Positions 33,560 through 47,011 of a stretch of 64,000 nt of DNA are shown piece by piece. Source of the DNA: Isoetes taiwanensis. Lineage: Eukaryota; Streptophyta; Lycopodiopsida; Isoetales; Isoetaceae. The notes under the pieces were generated by a model. That model searched no databases. It was not told where the DNA came from and saw only the letters and a list, made by a program, of their open reading frames with translations. How positions within the stretch are numbered: position 1 is the stretch's first letter; every line of letters begins with the position of its first letter. Location of the stretch: NCBI GenBank assembly GCA_021234155.1, contig JAJEKV010000002.1, forward strand, positions 6,442,775 to 6,506,774, given 5' to 3'. Both the position numbers and the translations under genes were made by a program.

Positions 33560-34650
33560 TAAGTTGATATCGGCCATGGTTTGAAAACCTACCTCTAAAG
33601 GATTGTTTCAGAAAACCGCGGATTTAAAATAAAATACGTCTATAAGAAATACAAACTATCATTGAGCAGATGAAGCGCATATACTCATAGTACCGAGGCT
33701 AAAGCGATCTCTCGCCATCCATGGTCTCTGAATGCAGAGCCTAACTCTCCATAATGAAGCCAGTCAAGATCTCATGTAGGGCCAGCCTTCCAAGATAGCT
33801 GCGTCCAAATGTCATCAGCAGCAACTCGGTATTCGTTTCTGGCACGCCAACTCATTAAATAAGGACAAAGCTCTTCCGGACGCTAGGGCCTCTCAACTCC
33901 ACCTCCTTGCTCAGGATTTCCAGAGATTGCGGCACTCCGCGCTGCGAGATGCGCGCTTTGATCTCATTTTCATGTTGGCTCAAGCAGCATTGTACCGCCC
34001 AATCAGATTTATGTAGCACATTGATAATGTGCCGCTCCTGACTGCCTGGCGGGCGTGCCGGCAATCCCGAGAAGCGCATCGGTAGCATTACAGCATCACC
34101 GGGAGATCAGCGATGATCTACCATTAATTGGACGCACCTCCGTTCTCGCATTATTCTCCATCCGCCACGCATCAGCTTCGCAGCCAGGTGCTAGAGGCCC
34201 TGGCTGCCATAGCAGGAGGAGACGAGTATCGCCCATGGCCAGCATACGTAACTGGCTTAAGGGCTCTTCTTTTTGAAGAGGCTAGAAGATGTTTCTCGCG
34301 AAGAGATCGTAGGATCGCAGATCTCTACCCCTGGCTCGTGCTGCTTCGCCGCACTCTAAGCTGCTCATGGTGAGGGAACATCGCCTCTAAAATTCTTCTA
34401 ACACCCCGCATTGCCAAAGCTAATGGTAAGTTCTACTACACCTTGACAGGTGCTGATAGGCCTATACAGCCCACTTTGGTTATGATTCTTTAAGATTATG
34501 TATAGAGTGCTTCAACCTCCATCGCGTTCGTAGAGTCGCGATGAATTGTCCTGTACCATAATACAGAACTCACCACCAATATTGCATGGATCACTTCAAA
34601 TACTGGTGGCTTACTTGTTATGAGATTGAGGCATTGAAGTGAACAACTTT
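33560..34650 (-). pseudogene. Degraded mirror copy of the 2.1-3.1 kb LINE end
   Basis: Base 34649 pairs with 2111 through AGTGAACAACTT. Blocks at 33760-34090 mirror the C-terminal zinc-knuckle region. No polymerase motif can be read across more than a few residues. Confidence 0.7.
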
Positions 34651-36562
34651 ATCTATACCTTTATTAATAAAGGCGCATGCATGTTCCGAGTTTTCATGTT
34701 CTATTCCATCCGGCATTAGCACTATTTGGGCATGCATACGAAACAACATTTGTTCACTTATGATTATCAGTATTGACAAATTATGCAGTTCCAAATGAGA
34801 AACTTAAATTTCCTATACTGTTCCATCTTGCATTAACATAAATAATGCGCATTCAGCAAATCTAATAATTGTTCTATCAACTCAGTATTAACATGCGGAC
34901 AATGGCAATACGGAATATCATCTCTTGTGCACTGTGCATTCCTATGAATAGTCAGCAGCATTGCTTTCAAATCATCTCTAAGGAAGCTTAAAGTACTGAG
35001 ACCTACAATTTGGAGTGGGGACAATAACTACTCCTAGTAGTAGTCGCATTCTAAGGATGAAGCAGAGACACCTGCCAGAGATGAGATTATGGCAATTAAA
35101 ATCAGGCTATGGAGCAGCGGTAAAGGACGCTCGGCCATCAAAAGAGTCAACAACGCATTACACACAAGTGCCACTTAGAATACCTTACCTTCCAAGTAAA
35201 CAGAATACGTATCCTAAGAGAATAAGAAAAGAGGACATCATTTCATCAATACGCATTACAGGTTACGTAGCATCTTGTGCTCTATACGCCAAGAGGAATA
35301 AGCCATCCCCTTCAGGCCAGAGTGATGAACTTGCAGGCATTTTATAACAAACGATGAGAATTAACTGATAGATGAAATATTGACTTGGTTCATAATGAAG
35401 AAGGATTCTCAACCACTATACCATGAATGAATATTGAGACTATAATTGACGAATGTTCTATCATATGAAGAATTTATGACCCATCACTTCCATCATCGAT
35501 CACATGATGGCCATGTCCGTGAAGGACACGGATGTGTTGGCTCCGTCTCTACGCCGCATATGAGAATCGAGCATAAAGTGAAGCTGCATACACAAGCAGT
35601 TAACTCCGCAACACATTGAAGAATATATCACAATTTCACGGCGAAGGCTTCCATCATCAATAATACAATCAACAAACAGTAATACCAACATAACAAAGGA
35701 AACGACTATAACAAGAGATCACCCGGCTTCCACTCATGGGTGGGCTTCATCGACAGCAGTATTTTGGCAATGTACAGCATTGATTGAATATAAAAGCATT
35801 CATCAGCATAACAATGGCTAGTAGGAAGTCCACTCTATCTCACATGTGAGAAGGAACAGGCGATGCGGATTAGGTTTCTTCAAGACACACAATCTCCGCT
35901 GACACCCGCGAGACTACTTCTGGTTACATCTCCCTAGTCCGATGAGGCAGCCGTGAGAAGTGTCCTCCTCTCAACAATGGATCTCAGGAAGTGAGGTCAC
36001 GCCCCACTAGGTGCAATACACTGCATTCGACTTGAATCCCTGTAAACCATGGACTGCCAGGCGCAGCTTTCCATCGGTTTCCGTGATGTCCAGAGTAGTA
36101 CGCTTCGGCTTAATTCCAGAGGGTAAGTTCTGACCATAGCCGGCCCCAAACGCCAGACCAACGAGAGTCTAGCATCAGAGAGTTCTAGCCACGTTTAGGT
36201 AAGACTCAAATTCCCCCATTTCCACCATTAAAGCTCGCGACCGGCATTGAATAATATTTGTTATAGCATCCACAGCCTGTGTAGCTTTGTGCACAAGCAA
36301 GATCTAATGGGATTTCATGGGGTCTCTAACTAGGCATATCTAATCCTAGATGGCCTTTGGTGGGTTCCTACCCCTTACTCCATACAATACAAAGAGGCAG
36401 AATGATAGAGAGGATTCATATCCGGATACATCCATCACACTTCATCTAGAACATGTGCTGAGAGACTAATCATCCATCTAATGTTGCTAATTCTAGGCTA
36501 GAATTTCAAGCCAATCCGCTTTTCCACTAACCGTATCCAGCTAGATCTTCCATGTCTGTGTC
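34651..36562. other. Right-arm mirror of bases 1-2110
   Basis: GATCTTCCATGTCTG at 36544-36558 pairs with the first 20 bases of the window, fixing the last visible pair of the inverted duplication. No gene is recognised. Confidence 0.7.
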
Positions 36563-39500
36563 CTCCATGCCCTGGTTGAACACGCCTCCTCCTCCTCTTC
36601 AACCTGCCTCCTAAATCGACTAGTAAAATTGTGCAGAAACCACGAAAGGTCCAAGTTCATGTCCGCCACTAACTGATTTCCAACAGGCAGAATTAGATTG
36701 TTATCATTGATGACTTAATATTTGAGCCCCTTTAATATTAGGTTAAGCCCTAAATCGAATTATAGGTTTGGCAGCCAGGTTTCACTAATAATTAATGATT
36801 AACATAGTTAACCTATTATGAATAATTAATGTGTGCCATTAATTATTCATAGTGACGCACAAGGCATTTATACTAAAAGGTATATAAACAGGGACTCAAA
36901 TTCACCTTAAAAATGATGATGTCCTCATCAAGATTGTTCTTCTTGTTGCTTTGGGCCAACACATGGCAATGTCTGAGGCAAGTCTTCCTCACCTTGCTGA
37001 GTAACTCAAATTATAAGTCACAAGAGCTGTCATGTTCAAAGTGATCAAGTTTGAAAATGACGCATGATGTACACCCATAACCGGTGATGAGGGTTGAACG
37101 GCAATTAGTCCAGAAATATTATAGAAGGAACATAACGAAAGCCATGATGTCCTCAAGATTGGCTGCTTAGATGATTAAGTACCCGTGAGAGGAAAGGAAG
37201 ATTGAAATGACTCGTTGGTGATATAAAGCATAATGTGAGAATAAACGTACTAACAAACTACATAGAACATCTAACGGACAAAATGCTTCTCAAAGTAAAG
37301 ACAAAAATACCCAACTTATCATCCATGCATGTAAGAGATCTAAGTAAAATCCTTTTCTATGAAGATAATTCTAACCGTATAGAACGTGAGATAAAATCCA
37401 GTATAGCAGATGGCAGAATACAAGACATCAAATAAAGACGAGATCATAGATAAGATCAGATCAACATTTAGACTATAGCTCCGGCTGCAAGCGAGACAAT
37501 CAGCTTCTAATATACATATCAATAGACTACTTGTCCTCTAGAGACTATAGCCTATAGCTTCCTCGGCCGGGCCGGGTTGATGGTGTCAGCAGGATATGCA
37601 AAGGACACTATATCAGAAAGTATACCCGATTTAGTAAAACATTCTTATTCAATAATACGTAATGATTATATATTATACACTTGCCAGACATGCATTTTAA
37701 TTTCTATTTCTTCTTTTAATATAATATACACTCCTATATACCTCAGCATCTACTTCATTTTCAGAAAACCCATTCTAACCATATTAACTTTGTCATATGT
37801 GTCTATTATAATTCTTTTCACTTTACGCATTGTTTTATTACAACTGCCCTAATTTAATTTTGTACCAAAATTTTATTTCTCCTATTTCGCTATCTTTTAG
37901 CGCAACCATATTGCTATCCTAGGTGTTTTACATGCCCACTATATTTAGATACTTATCCTTTCAATACAATTATATATTGGTACCATGTTCACATTTCTAC
38001 ATATATACTCTATCATGAATTACACATACACACGTTTCTTAATATTTATATATTCGCAATCTTTGATAATAATAATCTAAGTCTCTTTCCACTATATTCC
38101 TGAATACTTTCTTTTGACCTTCATCTCAGCATCTTTGCCGCATCTGCATCGTTTTTCTTAATCAGACTTTATATATCTACATGTGTGTAGATATATTAAT
38201 TCATTCGCTATATATATAGATTTCTTATCGTATTACGGAGAGATTCTTATATTTAGATCAAAATGTATTATCTTCTATGTACGGTTAGTTTGATGTCGGC
38301 CTGTTCCACGCGTCAGCCATTACATCTTTCCGCCAGACAATACGGGCAAGCAGACTACAATGTCCACGGTGGCGTGAAGCCATCAAAAGCAGTGTCCGAC
38401 TCTGCTAGGCTGTAGGAAGTAAATGATAGAATAAGGAGATACAATGTCCACGGCTGAGCAGGTCCGGACTTTGCCAGAAGTGGAATAAGGAGGGTCGTGC
38501 ATCCCATTCAGATCGAGGATTGCCTCTATCCCGCGGCATAAGTATACTGCTACTTCTTAACGCATGAGATTAAGTATAAAGACGGCAGGAGAGGGACAAG
38601 TGGTATATTATTATCCTCGCTAAGAGACCACGCAGAGAGGAAAGCATAATTAAAGTGGAAATTCAGATTATAAGTACCCAAATTTTATGAAAGGGATATC
38701 ACTTTAGAAGGTGGTGGTTTTGATAATAGGGGAGGAATAAGCGCTATATAAGCTAGGGGATGAATACATATAACAACGCTAGTATCCATAAACTGGATTA
38801 TAAAATTCACGGTTATACATTGCATTTCTTAAAGAGTTCGGTTCTAAGGCTGCAATGAAGATGCAAGGGTATGCCCGAGAAGATTAATTCACGTAGGCCA
38901 CGCGGATATGCTTTTAATGACATTGGTCAACGTATGGCCATACCATAACTAAGCAGCGTATTGTGCACCGCCCCTCGAAAGTCGCAAGATATGCCGAGCT
39001 TCTTTGGTGTAGTTTGGTACTATGAAGGTTAGACTCCTCCAATCCACAATACATTAGGAGGCAAGTAATATACCTACAATGCATAAGTGGGACAAGAGGA
39101 GCTTGAAGTTGTTAGAAATAACGCTTTCAAATATAGAGAATTTGAAGGACGTTGAATCGAAGGACGCTTTTGAGAGGTAGTCAGATGTGGCCTCGCCTAA
39201 AACCAGGATGGATATTGGGATAAGTGATCTGTCTTATCAAGGTTCTTTAATGTAATTGTTTGCATGACTCCAGGTCTTGGCAAGAACATGCACGCATGAA
39301 GATATGTAGTGGTACGATCTGTGCTGCGATATATATTCGTTATCCTTAATCGTTGAGTTGACTATCTTAGATACATCACTAAGGATATAAAAGGAGTTTA
39401 AATGTGAGGGAAAATAGCTAGATAAGTCTAGTATTATATCGTGATAAAGTTACATTCCAGAATATCCCAGGATGGTTGAACGTTGGAACAATGATAATGA

Positions 39501-39692
39501 GAGGTTTACTAAGGTCTAGATACCAAATGAATTAACTAAATATATAAGCTAAAAGTATCTTACTGGGTTTGGCATGACAAGTCAGGATGAATCCATCCCG
39601 CTATATGCCCTTATAGTTGACCTCCACGTTGCTAAAACATAGAATCAGTCTCAAATGAAAATCTAGACGAGAGGTATAGTAGAGTAGAGAGG
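36563..39692. other. AT-rich stretch, nothing recognised
   Basis: No gene or repeat is supported. Bases 37620-38280 are strongly AT-rich with TATATA-like runs. A GC-richer patch at about 38290-38560 repeats the words ACAATGTCCACGG and TCCG.AC within 100 bases. Confidence 0.4.
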
Positions 39693-40281
39693 GTGAGATT
39701 ATATAGACCATCACCATATATCATAAGGAGTTATTCTACTCACGAGCACTTCAGACTCAAGCAGAGGGGTCGGAGGATCCCTTGCCCTGAGATACGACCT
39801 CTTTTACATTCTTTTATTTTCAGCATGTTGGTTCCGCGGCCAAGGAACGCCGCGATTCTCAAAGATGCTGCTCTTCCCTTAAGTGGACGCTACACAAGAT
39901 TGAATGCCTGTCGAATCCTGCCTCTTCTCACTTCTAATAGCCGATTCGGTTGCTTTGTTGCATACCATCAAGCAGACTATACGATCAACAAAAGTGGAGT
40001 ATTTCAATTGCATTCTCATAGTTTGGAAAATTTGTTCATTCTCAGATTCTTTGGAATTAGCAGATAGATCATCCGCAATGGGAAGCAATGGTAACTTCAT
40101 TGTCTTTTCTTTGCGGAACAGGCTTTTGCCTGCTTATTGCATACATGTGAGCTCTATTTTGGTAAAGTTTAGCATCTTAAGATTCTATTTCCGCCTTCCT
40201 GCTTCTTTCATAAGTTTTGTAGGAGCAAGTTCAAGACTGTCATTCATACGTTGGATAGCATATTCACCCCCATTCCTTTAA
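39693..40281. other. Overlapping open stretches on both strands, unrecognised
   Basis: Frames of 70-125 codons are open on both strands here, which is more than in the neighbouring sequence. The minus strand (39879-40100) reads KLPLLPIADDLSANSKESEN and QIFQTMRMQLKYSTFVDRIV, which looks protein-like. I cannot name a family, and which strand is coding, if either, is not clear. Confidence 0.2.
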
Positions 40282-41227
40282 TCTACACCGGCACGTGAAA
40301 GTTCCTCGCTTGTGGGGACAAGCATTCAAAAATACTATATAAGATTTCGCCGAATACTATATGGTGTTGATTTCAAGACGCGGCAAAATACAATTATGAG
40401 GGCTCACGTCTTCACGGCCACTCCCCCGGCAGAATATATGCACCCAAACCAAAGGGGGTTTTCATGAATTTAATTTTAAATGTTGACCTAATGGTTGTGT
40501 TAATTAATGCCACGAGAAGAAAGTTGGTTGTTAATGTCAATGGTTGTTATGTGTTGTGGGATTTAATTTATATGTTGATGTTAATATTTGTGTTGCATTC
40601 TTGGCCCCTTTAGGTCTTTTAGGTGATGCCTTCCTCCTCTCCCAGATAACAAAAATTTTAGAATTCAAAACCAGAAAAACTAGAATTCATTTGAGGCTTT
40701 CTATCAATCAGAGCTGAATTTGAACACAATAAAACAACAGAACATATAAAAGGACTATAAAGATAGAGCAGATTGATCCTATTATTTTGAAAGTCATAAA
40801 GTTTGCAACACCCCCGATTCTTTGTGGTGAGAAACCAAAGTGGAAAACTTTCTCGCTTGTTACACAAGGATCTAGAAGCCTGAATTTGCTTAATAACTTC
40901 CTTAAAATCTAAAATGGGCGTATAATTTTTGCGGAAGCTTCATTCGAGGAGCCTATAAAACAAATATCCAATGCTAATCCTCAGATTAATCAACTCCGGC
41001 AGGAGTGCGAAAGCCCTACTCAAATCTGGCCGAAAATTCAAGTTGTTTGAAAGATAGATAACTTAAATCCAAACATATCCACATCATACACTATCATCAA
41101 AAGATCTCGATATATCAACGCTAATAAAAATCATTCCCAAACAGAGCCTCGATCAAAAGTTATGATACAGAAATGCGTTATCAAGGGAACCGCGACACAT
41201 GCGCCCTTCACATTCCTTCATGCGCTC
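40282..41227. other. Spacer, nothing recognised
   Basis: No gene or repeat is supported. Confidence 0.4.
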
Positions 41228-41410
41228 CATTATGCACCACAATAACAAAAAGAGTGGGCTTTGTTGTGAGCCAATAATAAGTTGATCATTGAAAAGTACA
41301 AATCAATGGCTCTTCATGCCCATTATGCACCACACGCTATCAAAAAGGCTTTGTTGTGAGCTATCATACACCATTGAAAAAAAAAGTACAAAATCAATGG
41401 TCATTCGTAA
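41228..41410 (+). repeat. Two-copy tandem repeat, unit about 93 bp
   Basis: Both units start with CATTATGCACCACA (41228 and 41321). Each then has AAAAAG, GGCTTTGTTGTGAGC, CATTGAAAA, AGTACAAA and TCAATGG in the same order, with small gaps. Confidence 0.9.
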
Positions 41411-44056
41411 TCGTAACATTAGTACATCCATTTGAATACATCACGAAATCATAGAAAACTCCAGTGAAAAGCCGACAAAACACAAAGAAAAAACCCCGCT
41501 ATTATGCTACATATTTTATTATCTATGCTGTCAAGGCAAGAACAGAGGAACATGAGGAGAGTGCAATTTCATCAGAATTTATAGAGGATTTGAGACAGAA
41601 TGAATCCTATAACCTATAAAGCCATTCAACCAGCAACCGCTTTAAGATTTTATATTCTCGCTCCAACAGCTTCCTAAGAGCTCAGGGGCCGTGATTCTCA
41701 GGTTCTAGGCCACAAAATTTCTTGCATCGCATTCCTTCCGTTGGTAGTCCGCTTTTACGCCAGGCTCTGCTTTTTTAGCCTTTGCTATTGTTGAGTCTAT
41801 TGGCAAAGATGTTTGTATCCTTTATCGCGATCTTAATGTTCATAGATCACTATCATGGTCATCTCCATGTCCTTATATGTTCCATTGGCAGTCCAATGAG
41901 AATATCTCTAATACAACCTTCATACCATGCCCCAAAAATTAAATATAGTTTATATGATGATCAATAACTATTGATATTTCACTTAAGTACTTGAAAACCG
42001 TGACCGAAATACTATGGAGACTTCCGTAATTTTAAGGATAAACATTACACATATTAAGCAGTTTTGAAAACAGCCTTTGCTACGTTTGCATAACTTCTAA
42101 TATTTATTTCGCAACGCAGCACAACCGCTTTCCTCATGGATTGCAGCAAAACCTAATTTTTAGAAGAGAGAATAATTTGACGTATTAGTAGAAATGATCG
42201 GCTTCAATTATCTTTAGCATAGCATTACTTCATACATGCAAATTTGTTGTACCGACAAGGATTACCAAAGAATTGATTTTATTAGCTTCCATAGAAAGAA
42301 AAATGATTTGTTTTAATTATTTTATATAACATTATCATACATGTAAATTTGTCATCACGCGCATGATTACCGCAACAATTGATTTATTAGTCATAGCTAG
42401 AAACAAACTGCATAAATTACAGAACTTTGCAAATTCATTAACGTTCATTGTGAAATTCTATTCTATTCTATTCCATTAGAATATTTTCTTCATGGCATAT
42501 TGTCCAAAAGCTTTAAATCTCTAAGTCAATGTGACACGTTTGAAGGTAAGCAAATACTGCACTTAAGGAGTTTGGTCTATAGGTCCGGTCCCATCATTCT
42601 TTTCATTTTAATTCTTCCCCAATTGCGCATTTCTATCTTGCACGATTCTCTCAGAAATGGATCGCCTACCAAGAATGTTTAGGGTTTCAAAAATGTCCAG
42701 AATTGATTCTTCAAAAGGTGATTTCAAATCTAGGTCTGAAACAAGATTTGGTTTAGTCCATAATCTATGCCATTTCTTTTTATTCCGAGTTCCAATTTTC
42801 AATGCAATTCTATGGAAATTATTTTAGACTTAAATAAGAGAGCGCAAAAGTATACGCACACTTTCTAAAGTACGCACCCATTGCTGCGGAATTCCCTATA
42901 CTGTAGTGCAGATGCTTATTTCTCTTGGAATGGAACTTCAGAGTTGAGAGTTATGATGATGTTTTTTGTCTCCATTTCTGCCCTGTTTAGCTGATTTATT
43001 CATTAAGCTCGCTTTTGTTGGATTTGCGATACTATTTTATTATTTATTTTTAGATTCTAAGCACATGAGAAATGAGAAAATGTTATTTCCGCCATAATCA
43101 GAAGTCAATTTTTAATGAGATGGTGTTTATTATTGAATGTTTTCTTCAATTGGCAGAAAACTATAATAAGCATTCAAGAATAGTTGGCAACATCCCATTT
43201 ATAGGTAATTTGATGCAACAAAACCAAGCTTCTATGCTTCTCCACCACCAATTGCTTTAGCCTATCTTGCATGATCAAGTGTGTATGCACTACTTTGCAA
43301 TCGCTGAATTCAACAACAAGTTGTATCGTGGTTAGATTTTGACTCATTACGTAATTGTTCACGTATCAAACATTGTTGGTACGAAAGCGCGCATATCGAA
43401 AGTGGGGAACATGCTGAGGTGCATGTGATGCGACATTCCATTAAATCCCAAGGGATCAGATCACAGCGGCCGAAGCATCAGGAGAGTACTTCTCTGCCTC
43501 AAGATCTTCTCGCTACTAGGAGCCTGAACTTGCAAGACAGAGCAGGGGCTAAGGAGGCGTAAGATGACGCCCTTTTCCGATATGTGGATGTTGCTTTCAT
43601 TTTTCACCGATGTCACGCATGAAGGCCGTGTGGAGTTGTTCCCCGCTTACCAGGTGGAGCCAGCAAGACCGATCAGTCCTCGCTATCTTTGGTTCAATTT
43701 CAAGACACTCTAGTCAGCCATACAGTTCTTCAAAGATGGAAACCATCTCGCAGGGGATTCATTAGTTTTCAAAGACAGTCTCCCTCATCAATTGTGTAAC
43801 CGTAGCGAGGAGCTCGCAAGGTGAGGGCAAACAGCTCAAGAAAAGAAAATAAGGCGGTACAGTGGGAGGCGCATAATTATTCTAGAGTTAAATGGCCTTC
43901 CAATCCTTGGATTGGCTATATGTGTCTGATAATTTTAGAAGCATAGATAAGGCCTTTTGTTGTGTTTGTGATGGGGCCTAGTCCTCGCTCTTAGTCAAGC
44001 ACGTTCTTGTGCATGTGCCGGCCCCATAAATTCAAGGTCTCATGACTTAAAAATTC
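41411..44056. other. AT-rich stretch with a short ATTCT run, nothing else recognised
   Basis: ATTCT units occur at 42454-42478 (about four copies, last one imperfect), the same motif as the long array at 3.4 kb. The stretch at 43380-43900 is more GC-rich but shows no recognisable coding domain. Confidence 0.4.
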
Positions 44057-44079
44057 ATCTTATCTTATCTTATCTTTAT
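44057..44079 (+). repeat. CTTAT pentanucleotide run
   Basis: About four units of TCTTA, ending in TTTATT. Confidence 0.85.
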
Positions 44080-46120
44080 TCTGTTAGCTATTTTAAAACC
44101 AAGATTTATGTACATATTAGTACTCTTAAAGTCATTCTCATCTCATTGTGGGTAAGATTTGCTTTCTCTCGTGGCGTTTCATAATTTGCAAAAGTATGTA
44201 AAAGAAATGGAGGATCAATTTTTCCTTTGTAGCATGCTTTGGACTCAAAGTGATATCTCTATTTCTTTTGATGTTGTTTCAATCTCAAGTGGTCAAGAAA
44301 ATATACAATTGATCGCTGTATACATGCTATCCTGTATTCTGCCTTAACAATGTATATAGGAATAGTTGTTTGAGTGGTATCGGGTTTGTTGCGGCATCTT
44401 GATGCATTATTTTCCTTTGTCCAGCCTCATCATAGAGGAAATGAAAGCTATGTTCAAATAAATAATAATGTAAAACATCCTCGTGATTATATTGAATCAC
44501 AAACTTGAATGCAATCCTCGGGATTCTATCCATCATCTAATTTTTCTAAGATTTCTTGTATAATCAGTGTGCTATCATTTATAGATCTTTACAAACCATT
44601 TAACATCCTAGAAGTTTTGCAAGAATTAAATCATGCAATAATGCCATACTATGTGGTTTCAAGAATTGGAAGGCTAACTTAACTCCCTTCAAGGCTTCTT
44701 TTAGAAATAATGTTGATAAAATGTATTCCAAGCAAAATGGCTAAATCTCTACTAAATCTTATGCTTGGATCTCCATTTCTAAGCAGTATATTTTGCCCAC
44801 ATCCCATTTCTTAAGTAGATTATCAATGTATACAATTACTTAATGGTCGAAGCCCAAATCAAAGCTGGCATCAGCAGAGAGAGTGTACGTTGTAAGCGGT
44901 GACACATACAAGTTGTGGCATCATTGGTTCATGTTAGTATACAGGGAAGAACAAATAACTTAGGATCGAGGGATATGAATCTTAGGCGGAAATACGTCAC
45001 CGAGTCTAGAGGAAACTCCGGCGATAGGATACAAAAATATCTTTCCATAATCTATCCTTCATCATGCTTTGCATTGAGCATGTCTTTCACACTGATCCAA
45101 TGCATGTCGGGTTAGAGCAGGAAGAATGGTTGTGAATGATCGATTCTAGTAAAAACACCTATGTTTTGTCTGCTGTTAAATGGGTCGGACAAAGAAACAG
45201 AATATTACGACAGTTCACATCCCTTCTTAAAACAAACATAAAATGACGTTTGCTTTTCACATCTTTTATTATGCATTACCATTAATTCTATTTCTCTTCG
45301 CTTCCATGGCCCTTTGCCGCTTTTGGATCCTACAATAATCTTGGTTTCCGGGCATAAAACCTACTCCATCTATCTCTTTGAGATAAATTGCTGCATACGT
45401 CGGACTAATACCTCTATATCTTAGCTTTACCTACGGGGAATTTCATCTATAATACGATATTTCACCTAAGCAAGCATTAATACATCTACCTTATTTCATT
45501 ACAACTGATACCAGACACTAAAGATCGTACGCAAGCACACGCTTCAGTGTAGAGCATGACTCCAGACTTTTAAGAGTGTATAACTGATAACTATATTACA
45601 ATTACTAACGGAAGATCGAAACATAGGCTTCCTATTATAAGAGAGGGTTAATGCCTCCATCTTATGATGAGGAGCTAAAGATTTGCGCATTATCCAAAAC
45701 CCATCAAAGTTTGAAGTTGACATGATAATTTAAGAAAACAGGTTAACCGCGGACAAAGCATTGATATTGAGCTCAATAAGAATATTCAAACAAGGAGCAG
45801 TTTAGAAAAGTTCTTCAACCTATGTAGTAACCTTTGAATTATGGCATAATCCCATTATAGGATCATAGTTTATATATGTACAAGCACCATTAAGGCAATT
45901 AAATGAAAATGCTGAAATACCCAGAATTCTTATTGAAAATGGTAGCAACATATACCATTCCCAAACATAGAGCTTACTACGCCTATTTGTGTCCAGGTCA
46001 GCCACAACATGTATATATATACAATGGTTCATTTCATGAACTACCAAGGTTACATCTTTAGCCGTACAGATAAGAAAGCCTCAACATTGTGAATGAAGAT
46101 ATACGCTCACTATGTACATA
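44080..46120. other. AT-rich stretch, nothing recognised
   Basis: Open frames are shorter than about 70 codons and carry no recognisable motif. Confidence 0.4.
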
Positions 46121-46393
46121 CTAGCACACACATGACAAACATCTCAGAGTAGTAATCTGCTTGCCATCGGGAAGATGAGGTACCTCTAAAGTTATCAATG
46201 AAGGGTCTAGAGATAGCCTGAATGTGCAAACAACCGCTAATTCACAAGCAGCATGATGTTGCAGCTGCACTTTGAAATAAATGCCAACGGCTCCATAGAA
46301 GAAGTCGAGATGATAGTTGAATGGCAACACAAAGCACTGCAGTGACAGAAATGGACCATGCGCTTCACCGAAGCTCAACGATATCTTGGGCAT
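46121..46393 (-). other. Coding-like open stretch, unrecognised
   Basis: A minus-strand frame of 90 codons reads MPKISLSFGEAHGPFLSLQC, then PFNYHLDFFYGAVGIYFKVQ and LDPSLITLEVPHLPDGKQIT. Composition is protein-like rather than low-complexity. A further minus-strand stretch at 46544-46726 (LLHLAMVANPKIRRSLPAKK) lies upstream in the same direction and might be another exon. No family is recognised and no splice structure can be fixed. Confidence 0.25.
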
Positions 46394-47011
46394 GGGGACA
46401 ATCTCCGAAGAGCAGATCTCTCCGATCCATAGGCCAAAAGCAGGCGACCTTCATGCATAGATGCAGTGCAGTTAGGAAATAATATAGGGTTCGTAATATA
46501 CAAGCCTAAAGTTATACCAAATATAGATGATTTAGGGAAGGCTTTACAAGATGCAAGGCAGCACCCCGATGACTCCAGAATCTCTATATAATTTCTTTGC
46601 GGGAAGGCTCCTTCGAATCTTAGGGTTAGCGACCATGGCCAGATGGAGTAAAGACGCCCTTCGATTCATAAGCAATGCAACAGATACAAAACAGTAGCAT
46701 CCCCATACTACCATTAATTTATACACGCATCAACGCAACCCTCGATGAGTCTAAAGGAAGAATGAAGTAACATTACCGCCTCGTGGCTGACGAAGGCGAA
46801 AGCGTAATTACGCCGCAAGATAATACAGGAATATCATACACCACCTCGGCGATGGCATCGCTGATAAATTCGCGACAGATAAGATCAGCAGCATCACATG
46901 GGGAGTCCTACCGTCTTCGCATCAAGAGTGACGACTACGTTTGGGTTCCGTGAGTTCGCATGCGCATAGGTTACGGCAATGGATTTGGTCGGGCATAAGC
47001 AACATGCATGG

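Larger units (their letters stand above)
18490..36562 (-). repeat. Right arm of giant inverted duplication (degraded)
   Basis: This is the reverse complement of bases 1-18490, in unbroken mirror order. Segments I aligned by eye agree at very roughly 80-88 percent, with frequent one- to few-base indels and scattered short replacements; this was not computed. All reading frames that are open in the left arm are interrupted here. The differences fall alike on exons, introns, transposons and spacers, which is unlike selection-shaped divergence and like read error. No insertion larger than a few tens of bases is unique to either arm as far as I could see. Confidence 0.93.

Noticed and set aside
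1-36562. Organellar inverted repeat (plastid type)
   Set aside because: No rRNA, tRNA or plastid genes occur. The content is nuclear transposons and a spliced nuclear gene, and plastid repeat arms are near identical, unlike these.
1-36562. Very long terminal-inverted-repeat transposon
   Set aside because: The arms meet at the centre with no internal coding region or spacer, and the outer ends lie outside the window. Nothing supports transposition of the whole unit.
41228-41410. CRISPR-like array
   Set aside because: Only two long diverged units with no conserved short repeat and variable spacer pattern, in a eukaryotic context.
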